Shown here: positions 1-5,784 of the stretch, in pieces | How positions within the stretch are numbered: the stretch's first letter is position 1 | Layout: every line of letters starts with the position of its first letter | Origin: Bacillota bacterium | Lineage (GTDB): Bacteria > Bacillota_E > Sulfobacillia > Sulfobacillales > Sulfobacillaceae | Direction of reading: 5' to 3' | Assembly: GCA_021802225.1 (NCBI GenBank) | Contig: JAKAAS010000093.1 | Location: 1-6,830 of the forward strand | DNA length: 6,830 nt | Notes under the pieces: model-generated | Told to the model about the DNA's origin: nothing | What the model saw: the letters and a program-made list of their open reading frames with translations, nothing else | Database searches by the model: none | Position numbers and translations under genes: made by a program

Positions 1-777
1 CGGGTGAATATGCTCCTGTGCCTCCTCCTTGGTCCCGAACCGGTCCTGCTCGACCGTGCGGCCCTCTCCCATGATTACCCACAGACCCCGGTACCGTTCC
101 TTCCCCACCGTCTCAAAGGTGGCCTGTAGCTGGTAGAATGTCTGGGGAGAAAATTGCTCAATCTCCTGCTCGCGAGACACGAGCAGCGCCAGAGTCGGGG
201 TCTGCACGCGGCCCACGCTCAACCGCTGGCGGTGGCGGACAGAAAAGACCCGGGAGGCATTGATGCCGACCAGCCAGTCTGCCTCCTGGCGGAGAAAGGC
301 CGCCTCGGCCAGGTGGTCATACGCCGCTTGCGGCTTTATGCCGGCATAGGCCTTTCTCACCGCGTCGGGCGTCGTCTCCGAGAGCCACAGCCGCATGACC
401 GGCTTGCTGAGACCGGCGTAGCGGCTGATCTCCCGGAATATCAGCTCTCCCTCCCGCCCCGCGTCACACGCGTTGACCACGCGCTCAATATCGGGCCGGT
501 TCAGCAGCGCCGCCACGGTCTTCAGATGCGCCTGGGTTTTGGCCAGCGTCCGGAATTTCAACTCGGGGGGAATAATCGGCAGGTCGTCGAGACGCCATAC
601 TTTATAGCGGGGATCGTACCCGTCGGCATCCTGCAAAGAGAGCAGGTGGCCCAGAGCCCAAGTGAATACCATATCGGATGATTCCAGGCTGTCCGGCCCC
701 TTTTTGGCCTGCGGCCGCAGCACATGGGCCAAATCCCGGGCGACCGAAGGTTTCTCCGCCATAATCAAAGTCTTCAT
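1..777 (-). CDS. topB: DNA topoisomerase III (type IA), N-terminal 259 residues, runs off left edge
   Basis: Type IA topoisomerase that breaks and rejoins one DNA strand, used to decatenate and relax DNA in replication and recombination. The frame stays open from ATG at 777 to position 1 (259 codons). Visible landmarks: N-terminal Toprim start LIMAEKPSVARDL with the catalytic-type Glu8; WALGHLLSL near 40-48; the Toprim acidic motif ACDAGREGELIFR (103-115); RQEADWLVGINASR (163-176); and LSVGRVQTPTLALLVSRE (186-203), all in the order found in Bacillus subtilis TopB. The active-site tyrosine, expected around residue 310, lies outside the window, so completeness cannot be judged. GGAGG at 785-789 sits 7 bases upstream of the ATG, supporting this start. 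It is transcribed divergently from the TetR-type gene. The identification by family motifs is firm; TopB rather than TopA is inferred from motif wording and the MAEKPSVAR start. Confidence 0.95.
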   Translation of the reverse strand, partial: MKTLIMAEKPSVARDLAHVLRPQAKKGPDSLESSDMVFTWALGHLLSLQDADGYDPRYKVWRLDDLPIIPPELKFRTLAKTQAHLKTVAALLNRPDIERVVNACDAGREGELIFREISRYAGLSKPVMRLWLSETTPDAVRKAYAGIKPQAAYDHLAEAAFLRQEADWLVGINASRVFSVRHRQRLSVGRVQTPTLALLVSREQEIEQFSPQTFYQLQATFETVGKERYRGLWVIMGEGRTVEQDRFGTKEEAQEHIHP

Positions 778-784
778 TAAAGCG

Positions 785-789
785 CCTCC
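785..789 (-). promoter_or_regulatory. Ribosome binding site of topB
   Basis: The minus strand reads GGAGG here, 7 bases before the ATG at 777. It fixes the topB start, which also matches the expected Toprim N-terminus. Confidence 0.8.
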
Positions 790-818
790 GCTCTTCCCCA
801 TTTCTCTTGCATCCGTCT

Positions 819-848
819 ATCCTATCCTGACACACGGCAAAAGAACAA
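819..848 (-). promoter_or_regulatory. Candidate topB promoter (weak)
   Basis: On the minus strand TTGTTC (843-848) and TAGGAT (819-824) are separated by 18 bases. The -10 hexamer matches consensus at 4 of 6 positions and the -35 mainly through TTG. This would give a leader of about 35 bases before topB. The match is weak and rests on position as much as sequence. Confidence 0.25.
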
Positions 849-894
849 GCGGGCCACGCCTTTCTTGGCAACTCTTTTGTAAAGCGCCAGACCT

Positions 895-915
895 GTTGGG
901 CTGGACTTGCCCAAC
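895..915. promoter_or_regulatory. Perfect inverted repeat, candidate operator of the TetR-type regulator
   Basis: GTTGGGC (895-901) and GCCCAAC (909-915) are perfect 7-bp inverted arms around a 7-base centre, 21 bp in all. The size and symmetry suit a TetR-family dimer. The right arm overlaps the proposed -35 of the downstream regulator gene, so binding there could block its own transcription. No T-run follows, so it is not an intrinsic terminator. Autoregulation is an inference from family habit and position. Confidence 0.5.
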
Positions 916-935
916 CGCCTCCAGAGGTCTATGTT
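907..935 (+). promoter_or_regulatory. Candidate sigma-70-type promoter for the TetR-type gene
   Basis: TTGCCC (907-912) and TATGTT (930-935) are spaced by exactly 17 bases; the -10 matches consensus at 4 of 6. The start of transcription would lie near 942, leaving about 30 bases before the ATG at 973. The -35 is embedded in the right arm of the inverted repeat at 895-915. Confidence 0.45.
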
Positions 936-972
936 ATAGGCAGCAAAGCACCCAAGAGGAGCTCAAAAGCGG

Positions 973-1509
973 ATGGCCAGACCCAATGCGCGTGATGCCA
1001 TATTGCATGCGGCGCTGCAGGAGTTTTCGGAGCAAGGATACGACAGGGCAACCGTGGACAGCATTGCCCAGCGCTCACACGTCGCCAAAGGATCGGTATA
1101 TTACCACTTTGCATCCAAAGAGGCGATATGGACTGCCCTAGTAGAGTCCCGGGCCGGCCATCTGCAAGTTCTGACGGCGGATGTGCTGGGACAAGGCGCC
1201 TCCCTCGACACCCTGCTCCGGCAGTGGATCGACTTCTTCTGGGACGAGCAGGAATTTCTCGCACTGTTCCTGAGCGAAGCCTGGCGGGACCGCTCCCGGG
1301 AACAACTGGTGGGGCAGTTCCTGAGCCGGCTCCTGGAACCGGTCGCCACCTACATCCACGGGCGCGAGCCCGCTGCCAACAGAGAATGGCTGGCCTACGC
1401 GCTTTTCGGCGCGATTGCCGTGCCCACCTTGCATGCTCTCAAAACCGGGTCGCAAGACAAGCAGAGCCTGTATGACATAATCCCGGTGATTTTAGCCCGG
1501 CTCTCCTAA
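973..1509 (+). CDS. TetR/AcrR-family transcriptional regulator
   Basis: A 178-residue one-component repressor-type protein, typical in length for TetR/AcrR regulators. The N-terminal DNA-binding domain spans about residues 6-52: ILHAALQEFSEQGYDRATV followed by the helix-turn-helix SIAQRSHVAKGSVYYHFASKE (residues 30-50), with the family's hallmark GSVYYHF recognition helix. The remaining helices (about 60-178) form the ligand-binding and dimer domain, which is too variable to predict an effector; it contains a tryptophan- and phenylalanine-rich stretch at 85-104. The ATG at 973 is preceded by AGAGGAG (955-961), 11 bases away. A 21-bp inverted repeat overlapping the likely promoter upstream suggests autoregulation. 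The target genes are unknown; the divergent topB and downstream EAL gene are only positional candidates. The family call is firm and the function is not. Confidence 0.93.
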   Translation: MARPNARDAILHAALQEFSEQGYDRATVDSIAQRSHVAKGSVYYHFASKEAIWTALVESRAGHLQVLTADVLGQGASLDTLLRQWIDFFWDEQEFLALFLSEAWRDRSREQLVGQFLSRLLEPVATYIHGREPAANREWLAYALFGAIAVPTLHALKTGSQDKQSLYDIIPVILARLS

Positions 1510-1565
1510 ATACTCCCTGGCACAGCACCGGGACACCGTTCGCCACGACCTCTCCCAATTCTCCG

Positions 1566-1592
1566 GACAAATATCGACAAAAAATGGACAAA
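1566..1592 (+). repeat. Three helically phased GACAAA direct repeats
   Basis: GACAAA occurs at 1566-1571, 1576-1581 and 1587-1592, with start-to-start spacings of 10 and 11 bases, so all three lie on one face of the helix. The third overlaps the candidate -35 of the EAL gene. This arrangement resembles direct-repeat boxes bound by OmpR/PhoB-type response regulators; the binding protein is not identifiable from the sequence. Confidence 0.6.
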
Positions 1593-1614
1593 CCCGCAAT
1601 AGTCCTGGCACAAT
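1585..1614 (+). promoter_or_regulatory. Candidate promoter of the EAL gene
   Basis: TGGACA (1585-1590, 5 of 6 to consensus) and CACAAT (1609-1614, 4 of 6) are separated by 18 bases. Transcription would begin near 1621, giving a leader of about 50 bases before the ATG at 1671. The imperfect -10 and the phased repeats beside the -35 would suit an activator-dependent promoter, which is an inference. Confidence 0.35.
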
Positions 1615-1635
1615 AAGCATGTTGTATTCTGAAGT

Positions 1636-1658
1636 AAGGAGAGAGTGGAGTCTTCCAC
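1636..1658 (+). promoter_or_regulatory. Distant ribosome binding site plus small hairpin before the EAL gene
   Basis: AAGGAG (1636-1641) is the only good Shine-Dalgarno match before the EAL gene, yet it ends 29 bases ahead of the ATG at 1671. Between them GTGGA (1645-1649) and TCCAC (1654-1658) form a perfect 5-bp stem with a 4-base loop. Folding removes 14 bases of linear distance and leaves about 15. No other in-frame start codon lies between the upstream stop (TAA at 1635-1637) and 1671. Confidence 0.4.
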
Positions 1659-1670
1659 GAACACCAACCT

Positions 1671-2942
1671 ATGTCCATACACGTTCCGGATATTTCAGAG
1701 TGGCTCAACACCGATCCACATTTTCACCTGGCATTTCAGCCTCTGCTAGCCCTATCCAGCGGCCATCCCGTAGGATTCGAAGTGCTGACGCGGCCCGTCG
1801 ACCGGAATCAGCATCCTTTGGCCGTGGAATCATTTTTCCACCAGGCCAGCGTTCAGGGCCATGCGGTCCGCGTAGACCGGCTCATCATCAAGCATATTGC
1901 CCGCTTCCTGCGTGACTACGCCCCTTCCTTCCCCCTGTTCATCAACCTGCACCCTGATTCGCTGACCAATGCCGACATTCAGGATACAGTGCGGGCCACC
2001 CGTCCCGGATCCGTGGTGATTGAAATCACCGAACGCGGAAACTGGCTCGGGAGCGTGATTGAGCCCGTGGTCCAGGGATTTCGGAATCAGGGCGGCACCA
2101 TCGCCCTGGATGACTTTGGCACGGGATACTCGGGCCTCGAAAAACTGGTGGCGGTGCGTCCCAATTTCGTAAAGTTGGACCGGTCCATCATCGCCGAATG
2201 CCACATGTATCCGGTCAAGCGCAACCTCATTGCCTCGGTGAGCCACATGGCCAAGTTCCTGGGCTTTCAACTCATTGCGGAAGGCATTGAAACCCGGGAG
2301 GAGTTGCTGACATGCATTGACCTGGGGGTGGAAATTGGCCAGGGCTACTATTTCGCCCGGCCCAGCGCCTGGAACCGGATGGTTTCAGCACCCGGACACG
2401 TCATTGAGGAGATACAGACCCGGCAAAGTGAACTCCTGGAATCGTCCTCGCAGGCCTTGGATGCTTTGGATCCATTCCGCCTGCACTGGTCCTTAATGAT
2501 TGAAAATATGGCGACGAGCAATGCATCCCCCCATGAACAGCTCATGACAGTCATGGCGACGGCCTTTAAAATTCTGCAGCCCACCGCCATGACTTTTCTG
2601 AGAGCCACAGACAGCGGCATGGCTCCCGTCTTCAGTCTCGGCCACTCCTATCAGGGGAGCATTCCTTGGGACCCGCCAACCTTTGCCGTAAACGCATTTC
2701 AGGAGAAAGCGGCTGTCATCTTGCAGAAAACCAGCGACTCCCCCTGGGAATTGCAGGGGCCTGTCATGAAATCCCTGAGCTCCCCGGAGTCCATAGCCAT
2801 TTTCCCTGTGGGCAACCCCGTGTGGGCCGTGATAGGGGCGGACTATATGGGCCCGTACAGCTGGAGCGAGAGCCGGCTCCAGATTATGCGCGGCATGGCC
2901 CACCTGATATCGGTTGTGCTGCCCCAAGACCCTTACCTCTAG
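1671..2942 (+). CDS. EAL-domain cyclic-di-GMP phosphodiesterase with C-terminal GAF-like domain
   Basis: A 423-residue cytoplasmic protein predicted to cleave cyclic di-GMP to pGpG. The EAL domain fills about residues 15-240. The signature reads EVL (Glu37) rather than EAL, and the other metal- and substrate-binding residues are present: Asn92 (INLHP), Glu118 (IEITE), Asp147-Asp148 (DDFGTGYSG), Lys168 (VKLD), Glu204 (AEGIE) and Gln224 (GQGYYFARP). It should therefore be active; this follows from RocR-type family knowledge. A helical linker (about 240-268) joins a C-terminal domain (about 275-420) whose ending, FPVGNPVWAVIGADYMGPYSWSES followed by a long helix, looks like a GAF sensor domain. 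No GGDEF domain and no membrane segment is visible. Bacillus YkuI also places EAL before a sensor-like domain, but its C-terminal sequence differs. The start is the first in-frame ATG, and its ribosome binding site is unusually far away. Confidence 0.92.
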   Translation: MSIHVPDISEWLNTDPHFHLAFQPLLALSSGHPVGFEVLTRPVDRNQHPLAVESFFHQASVQGHAVRVDRLIIKHIARFLRDYAPSFPLFINLHPDSLTNADIQDTVRATRPGSVVIEITERGNWLGSVIEPVVQGFRNQGGTIALDDFGTGYSGLEKLVAVRPNFVKLDRSIIAECHMYPVKRNLIASVSHMAKFLGFQLIAEGIETREELLTCIDLGVEIGQGYYFARPSAWNRMVSAPGHVIEEIQTRQSELLESSSQALDALDPFRLHWSLMIENMATSNASPHEQLMTVMATAFKILQPTAMTFLRATDSGMAPVFSLGHSYQGSIPWDPPTFAVNAFQEKAAVILQKTSDSPWELQGPVMKSLSSPESIAIFPVGNPVWAVIGADYMGPYSWSESRLQIMRGMAHLISVVLPQDPYL

Positions 2943-3013
2943 CGGCTTCGGCGACGTCAGGCACGCAGTCAAGTCCGCTGGGATGTGGTACTCTATCAGT
3001 AATCAAAGGTACC

Positions 3014-3020
3014 GAGGAGG
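3014..3020 (+). promoter_or_regulatory. Ribosome binding site that sets the GTG start of the propeller-like gene
   Basis: GAGGAGG lies 5 bases before GTG at 3026. The reading frame is open far upstream into the EAL gene, so this site and the KRRWW-hydrophobic N-terminus together fix the start. Confidence 0.8.
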
Positions 3021-3025
3021 ATGTT

Positions 3026-4033
3026 GTGAAACGCAGATGGTGGGCAGCTTTGGGCGTGCTGGTCGTGGCGGTGGCCATTGCCGCCGCCGCCATTCACAAA
3101 AACCGCATCACCCCGGTGATACAATGGGCGACAGCCGATCCCGTCCTGGCTCCTAAACAGAGCCAGGAATTGACCATGGGCTCTGCCGCCCACGACCGCA
3201 CCCAAGCCCTGCAGCTCCCGCCAGGCCACCTGCCGGGCACGGACTGGTACCTCCCCATAACGCGAAGCAGCGCCGTCACGTACGTGCTCCATGACGGGCA
3301 GGCCCGCTGGCTGGCCGGCGCTTCAGAGGACAACCTGGCGGGCGCTCCCACCGACCCGGTGGGTTTCCTCATCTATTCCCCGAACGGCCAGCGCCTGGCC
3401 TGGCAGGACGGCGGCGCCGTCGAGATGCTCAGCGCCCCCAAATTTCACCGCACCCTTTTGGCCGGCGCCAGTCTTCCCTATTTCACCCCGGACAGCCATT
3501 TTGACTACACCACCGTCTTTGGCTCTGCCATCCTGGTGCACAGTCCCTACCCCATCAGAAAGCTGTCCGGAGCCGCCAATGCCGGCCACCACCCCTTTGT
3601 TTTCGGCGGCCAGGACTTTGTCTACGATGATGGGGGGCGCATCATCATGGAAAACCTCCAGACCGGGATCCCCAGCCCTGTCGCCACACTCCGTCCCAGC
3701 CGCTGGCCGCAGATGGTGGATGCTCTCTCCTATGGGCAGACCTTGGCCGTCATGATGAGGCGGCCTACGGCCCTGCCCGCCTACCTGGTGATCGTTAAAA
3801 GTCCCCGCGGCATCTCCTGGTACCGTTGGCAAACGGGACTCAAACCGCAAATTGGCGTGTCTGGCCAGCACCTGGTGATCAATAACCTCGCCCCTTCCGG
3901 CCAGCTGGTGGTGTGGGGCACCCGCCACCTCCACCCGTTGCCCCAGTCTGCCGGCCTCTTCAGCCAAAGCCCCTCCGGCATCATTTTCCAAACCTCCCAG
4001 GGATTTATCCGCCTGTCTGCCATAACCCCCTGA
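3026..4033 (+). CDS. Membrane-anchored beta-propeller-like protein of unknown function
   Basis: A 335-residue protein that I do not recognise by name. It begins MKRRWW, then a hydrophobic stretch at residues 6-22, the pattern of a signal anchor or uncleaved signal peptide, so the rest probably faces outside the membrane. No lipobox cysteine follows. The body is rich in short beta-strand patterns with turns of the kind seen in WD40/PD40-like propellers: GFLIYSPNGQRLAWQDGGAVEML (residues 113-135) is the clearest blade, with weaker ones near 195-212, 231-256 and 280-300. No catalytic motif is visible. The frame is open upstream inside the EAL gene, but the GTG at 3026 is chosen for its strong ribosome binding site and the signal sequence. 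It lies 83 bases after the EAL gene and 50 before the transporter pair, all on one strand, so shared transcription is plausible. A sensory or binding role is a guess. Confidence 0.8.
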   Translation: MKRRWWAALGVLVVAVAIAAAAIHKNRITPVIQWATADPVLAPKQSQELTMGSAAHDRTQALQLPPGHLPGTDWYLPITRSSAVTYVLHDGQARWLAGASEDNLAGAPTDPVGFLIYSPNGQRLAWQDGGAVEMLSAPKFHRTLLAGASLPYFTPDSHFDYTTVFGSAILVHSPYPIRKLSGAANAGHHPFVFGGQDFVYDDGGRIIMENLQTGIPSPVATLRPSRWPQMVDALSYGQTLAVMMRRPTALPAYLVIVKSPRGISWYRWQTGLKPQIGVSGQHLVINNLAPSGQLVVWGTRHLHPLPQSAGLFSQSPSGIIFQTSQGFIRLSAITP

Positions 4034-4045
4034 CACGGGCCATGC

Positions 4046-4072
4046 CCCCGCCACATAACCATAGAGGCGGGG
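4046..4072 (+). promoter_or_regulatory. GC-rich hairpin overlapping the Shine-Dalgarno of the transporter pair
   Basis: CCCCGCC (4046-4052) pairs perfectly with GGCGGGG (4066-4072) around a 13-base loop. Every pair is G-C. The last two stem bases are also the first two bases of the Shine-Dalgarno of the DUF3311-type gene. No T-run follows, so an intrinsic terminator is unlikely; control of translation or protection of the mRNA 5' side is more plausible. Confidence 0.5.
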
Positions 4073-4079
4073 AGGTGAT
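4071..4079 (+). promoter_or_regulatory. Nine-base perfect Shine-Dalgarno of the DUF3311-type gene
   Basis: GGAGGTGAT is a full 9-base complement to the usual 3' end of 16S rRNA. From GGAGG there are 8 bases to GTG at 4084, making that codon a better start than the in-frame ATG at 4096. Confidence 0.75.
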
Positions 4080-4083
4080 TACT

Positions 4084-4299
4084 GTGCGCACAGCCATGAG
4101 AAACTGGCTGGTAGGCGTAGGTCTGGTGGCGGGGCTCTACCTGTTGGGCCCAGTCATTTACTTTAACCGGGTCTACCCCTTTATCCTGGGTATGCCCGCC
4201 ATCATCTTCTGGTATGCCTTGGTGCCCGTGCTGACCCCGGTTATCCTGGGGACTCTGTATCTGACCGATCGAGCCCAAAATCCCAAGGGAGATGAATAA
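4084..4299 (+). CDS. DUF3311-type small membrane protein, partner of the SSS transporter
   Basis: A 71-residue inner-membrane protein with two hydrophobic helices, about residues 8-26 and 34-60, joined by a short FNRVYPFILGMP turn, and ending in a charged tail (TDRAQNPKGDE). Size, two-helix layout, the proline-glycine-proline pattern before the second helix, and position directly before an SSS transporter all match the DUF3311 family, a recurrent small companion of SSS permeases. Its exact role is not known; it may aid assembly or activity of the permease. The GTG at 4084 is preferred because of its excellent ribosome binding site; ATG at 4096 is the alternative. The stop codon lies 3 bases before the transporter start, so translation of the two is probably coupled. 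Family assignment is by eye, not by a profile search. Confidence 0.8.
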   Translation: MRTAMRNWLVGVGLVAGLYLLGPVIYFNRVYPFILGMPAIIFWYALVPVLTPVILGTLYLTDRAQNPKGDE

Positions 4300-4302
4300 C
4301 GC

Positions 4303-5784
4303 GTGGGTATTGTCATTGCCGCGGCCGTCATTGGGGTCGCCCTGCTCACTGTGCTCGGCATGGCGTCAGGGGCCCGGGAATCACGCTCCTCACTGGCCGG
4401 CTGGCTCGTCAACCGCCGCAACATGGGCCCGTGGCTCGTGTGGTTCCTGCTTGGCACAGAAATCTACACCGCATTCACCTTCCAGGGTCTGGCGGGATAT
4501 GCCTACGCCAAAGGCGGGCCGGTATTTTACAACGTCGCCCTTAATGACGTGGCATATTCCCTGGGGTTCATGATATTGCCCCTGATCTGGATCCTCGGCA
4601 AGCGTTTCCGCTACGTCACCCAGGCCGACTTCGTGGCTGGGCGCTACCAGTCCCGGGCCTTGGGAATGTTTGTGGCCCTCACGACGGCGATCATCATGAT
4701 CGCCTATATTGACCTGAACATCACCGGGCTGGGAGCCATTTTCCACGTGATCAGCCACAGCCGCCTGTCGGTGATGTGGTCGGACATCCTGGGATTTTTT
4801 GTGCTGGCCACGGCTGTTTACGTGGGCGGCATCCGGGGCAATGCCTGGCAGTCTGTAGTGAAAGACGTGTTCATGATCGTGGCGCTCGGAGCTCTGTTCC
4901 TTGTGTTTCCATATCATGAATTTCACGGGTTTGGCCCGATGTTCCGCGACTTTGGCAAGGATCTGGGGCCAGTGATGACCCTTCCCGGAAAAACCAAAAA
5001 CTTCGGGCTGCTCTGGCTGGTGACCACCGTGCTGATGACGGGAATGGGCCAGTGGATGTGGCCGCAATGGTTTGGGGTGGCGTATACCGCGCGCAGCCCG
5101 CGCTCGCTGAAGATCCAGGCCGTCTTCATGCCTTTGTACCAGCTGGTCAAGGTCGCGGTGATTATTGTCGGATTCGGCGCGCTGCTCGTACTCGGCACCC
5201 ATCAAAACGGCAACGACGTCATCGTCATCTTAGCCCGCCGCCTCTTTTCCACCCCGTTCTTCGCATTCTTCGTGGTGGCCGCCATCTTTGCAGCCCTGGT
5301 GCCGGCAGGTCCCATCATCATGACCTCGGCGTCTCTCCTCGCCAAAAACGTCTGGGCGGAGCACCGCCCCCAGAGCGACCGGCGCATCTACCGGGCCACT
5401 AAGCTGCTGGTGTTTCCGTTGACATTCCTGGCCTTGTTTCTGGCGCTTGGGGCCCCATCTCTGCTGGTGGCGATTTTGCTGGTAGCCTATGATTTCATTG
5501 CCCAGCTCTTTCCCGCCATTGTCATCGGCGGACTCTTCTGGCGGGGAGCCACCAAGTATGGCGCCTTCTGGGGCATGGTTGCCGGTTGGGCGGCCGACGC
5601 GGCCCTGCTCCTGAGCGGGCACGGGGTGGTGGGAGGCATGAACGCCGGATTCGCCGCCCTGATTCTGAACGGCGCCGTATTCATGATTGTCAGCCTGGCT
5701 ACCAGCAAGCGGATCAGCCCCGCCGAGCACCAGCACTTTGCGGTCCTGTATGAAACGCATGAGGATCCGGCCCGTACCGTATAA
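4303..5784 (+). CDS. Sodium:solute symporter (SSS) family transporter, MctP-like
   Basis: A 493-residue permease with about 13 hydrophobic helices, the usual SSS size and topology. Family landmarks: AGWLVNRRNMGPWLVWFLLG (32-51) then TFQGLAGYAYAKGGP (59-73), YVGGIRGNAWQSVVKDVFM (173-191), ALVPAGPIIMTSASLLAKNVW (331-351) and GGLFWRGATKYGAFWGMVAGW (409-429). The LVPAGPIIMTSA wording and DUF3311 partner recall MctP-type monocarboxylate carriers, so uptake of short organic acids such as pyruvate, lactate or acetate is the best guess; the substrate cannot be read from sequence. By-eye alignment puts Pro334-Ala335 where PutP has the Ser-Thr pair of its second sodium site, so coupling may differ. The GTG at 4303 follows GGGAG at 4287-4291. 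The 3' end overlaps the convergent glycosylase gene by 71 bases. Confidence 0.92.
   Translation: MGIVIAAAVIGVALLTVLGMASGARESRSSLAGWLVNRRNMGPWLVWFLLGTEIYTAFTFQGLAGYAYAKGGPVFYNVALNDVAYSLGFMILPLIWILGKRFRYVTQADFVAGRYQSRALGMFVALTTAIIMIAYIDLNITGLGAIFHVISHSRLSVMWSDILGFFVLATAVYVGGIRGNAWQSVVKDVFMIVALGALFLVFPYHEFHGFGPMFRDFGKDLGPVMTLPGKTKNFGLLWLVTTVLMTGMGQWMWPQWFGVAYTARSPRSLKIQAVFMPLYQLVKVAVIIVGFGALLVLGTHQNGNDVIVILARRLFSTPFFAFFVVAAIFAALVPAGPIIMTSASLLAKNVWAEHRPQSDRRIYRATKLLVFPLTFLALFLALGAPSLLVAILLVAYDFIAQLFPAIVIGGLFWRGATKYGAFWGMVAGWAADAALLLSGHGVVGGMNAGFAALILNGAVFMIVSLATSKRISPAEHQHFAVLYETHEDPARTV

Noticed and set aside
154..681. 175-codon plus-strand frame at the left end
   Set aside because: It is antisense to topB, whose Toprim motifs are unmistakable on the minus strand.
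1510..1565. Possible terminator after the TetR-type gene
   Set aside because: The CCC...GGG pairing around 1515-1532 is broken by mismatches and is not followed by Ts.
1619..1915. Small plus-strand frame starting at ATG 1619, upstream of and overlapping the EAL start
   Set aside because: No Shine-Dalgarno before ATG 1619, no family motif, and most of it lies in a wrong frame of the EAL gene. A leader-peptide role is conceivable but unsupported.
2987..3013. GGTAC...GTACC inverted pair before the propeller-like gene
   Set aside because: Only 5 bp with a 17-base loop and no T-run; likely chance.
2666..3025. N-terminal extension of the propeller-like frame back into the EAL gene
   Set aside because: It would overlap 277 bases of a well-supported EAL gene in another frame, and would place the signal anchor inside the protein. 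GTG at 3026 has GAGGAGG 5 bases upstream.
3323..4054. 243-codon open frame on the minus strand opposite the propeller-like gene
   Set aside because: No recognisable motif or good ribosome binding site, and low-complexity composition. The plus-strand frame has a signal sequence, a strong ribosome binding site and a blade motif.
4390..5205. Long open frame of 271 codons on the minus strand, antisense to the transporter
   Set aside because: Its protein is rich in histidine, glutamine, arginine and glycine with no family motif, as expected for the mirror of a GC-rich membrane protein gene. The sense frame has clear SSS motifs.
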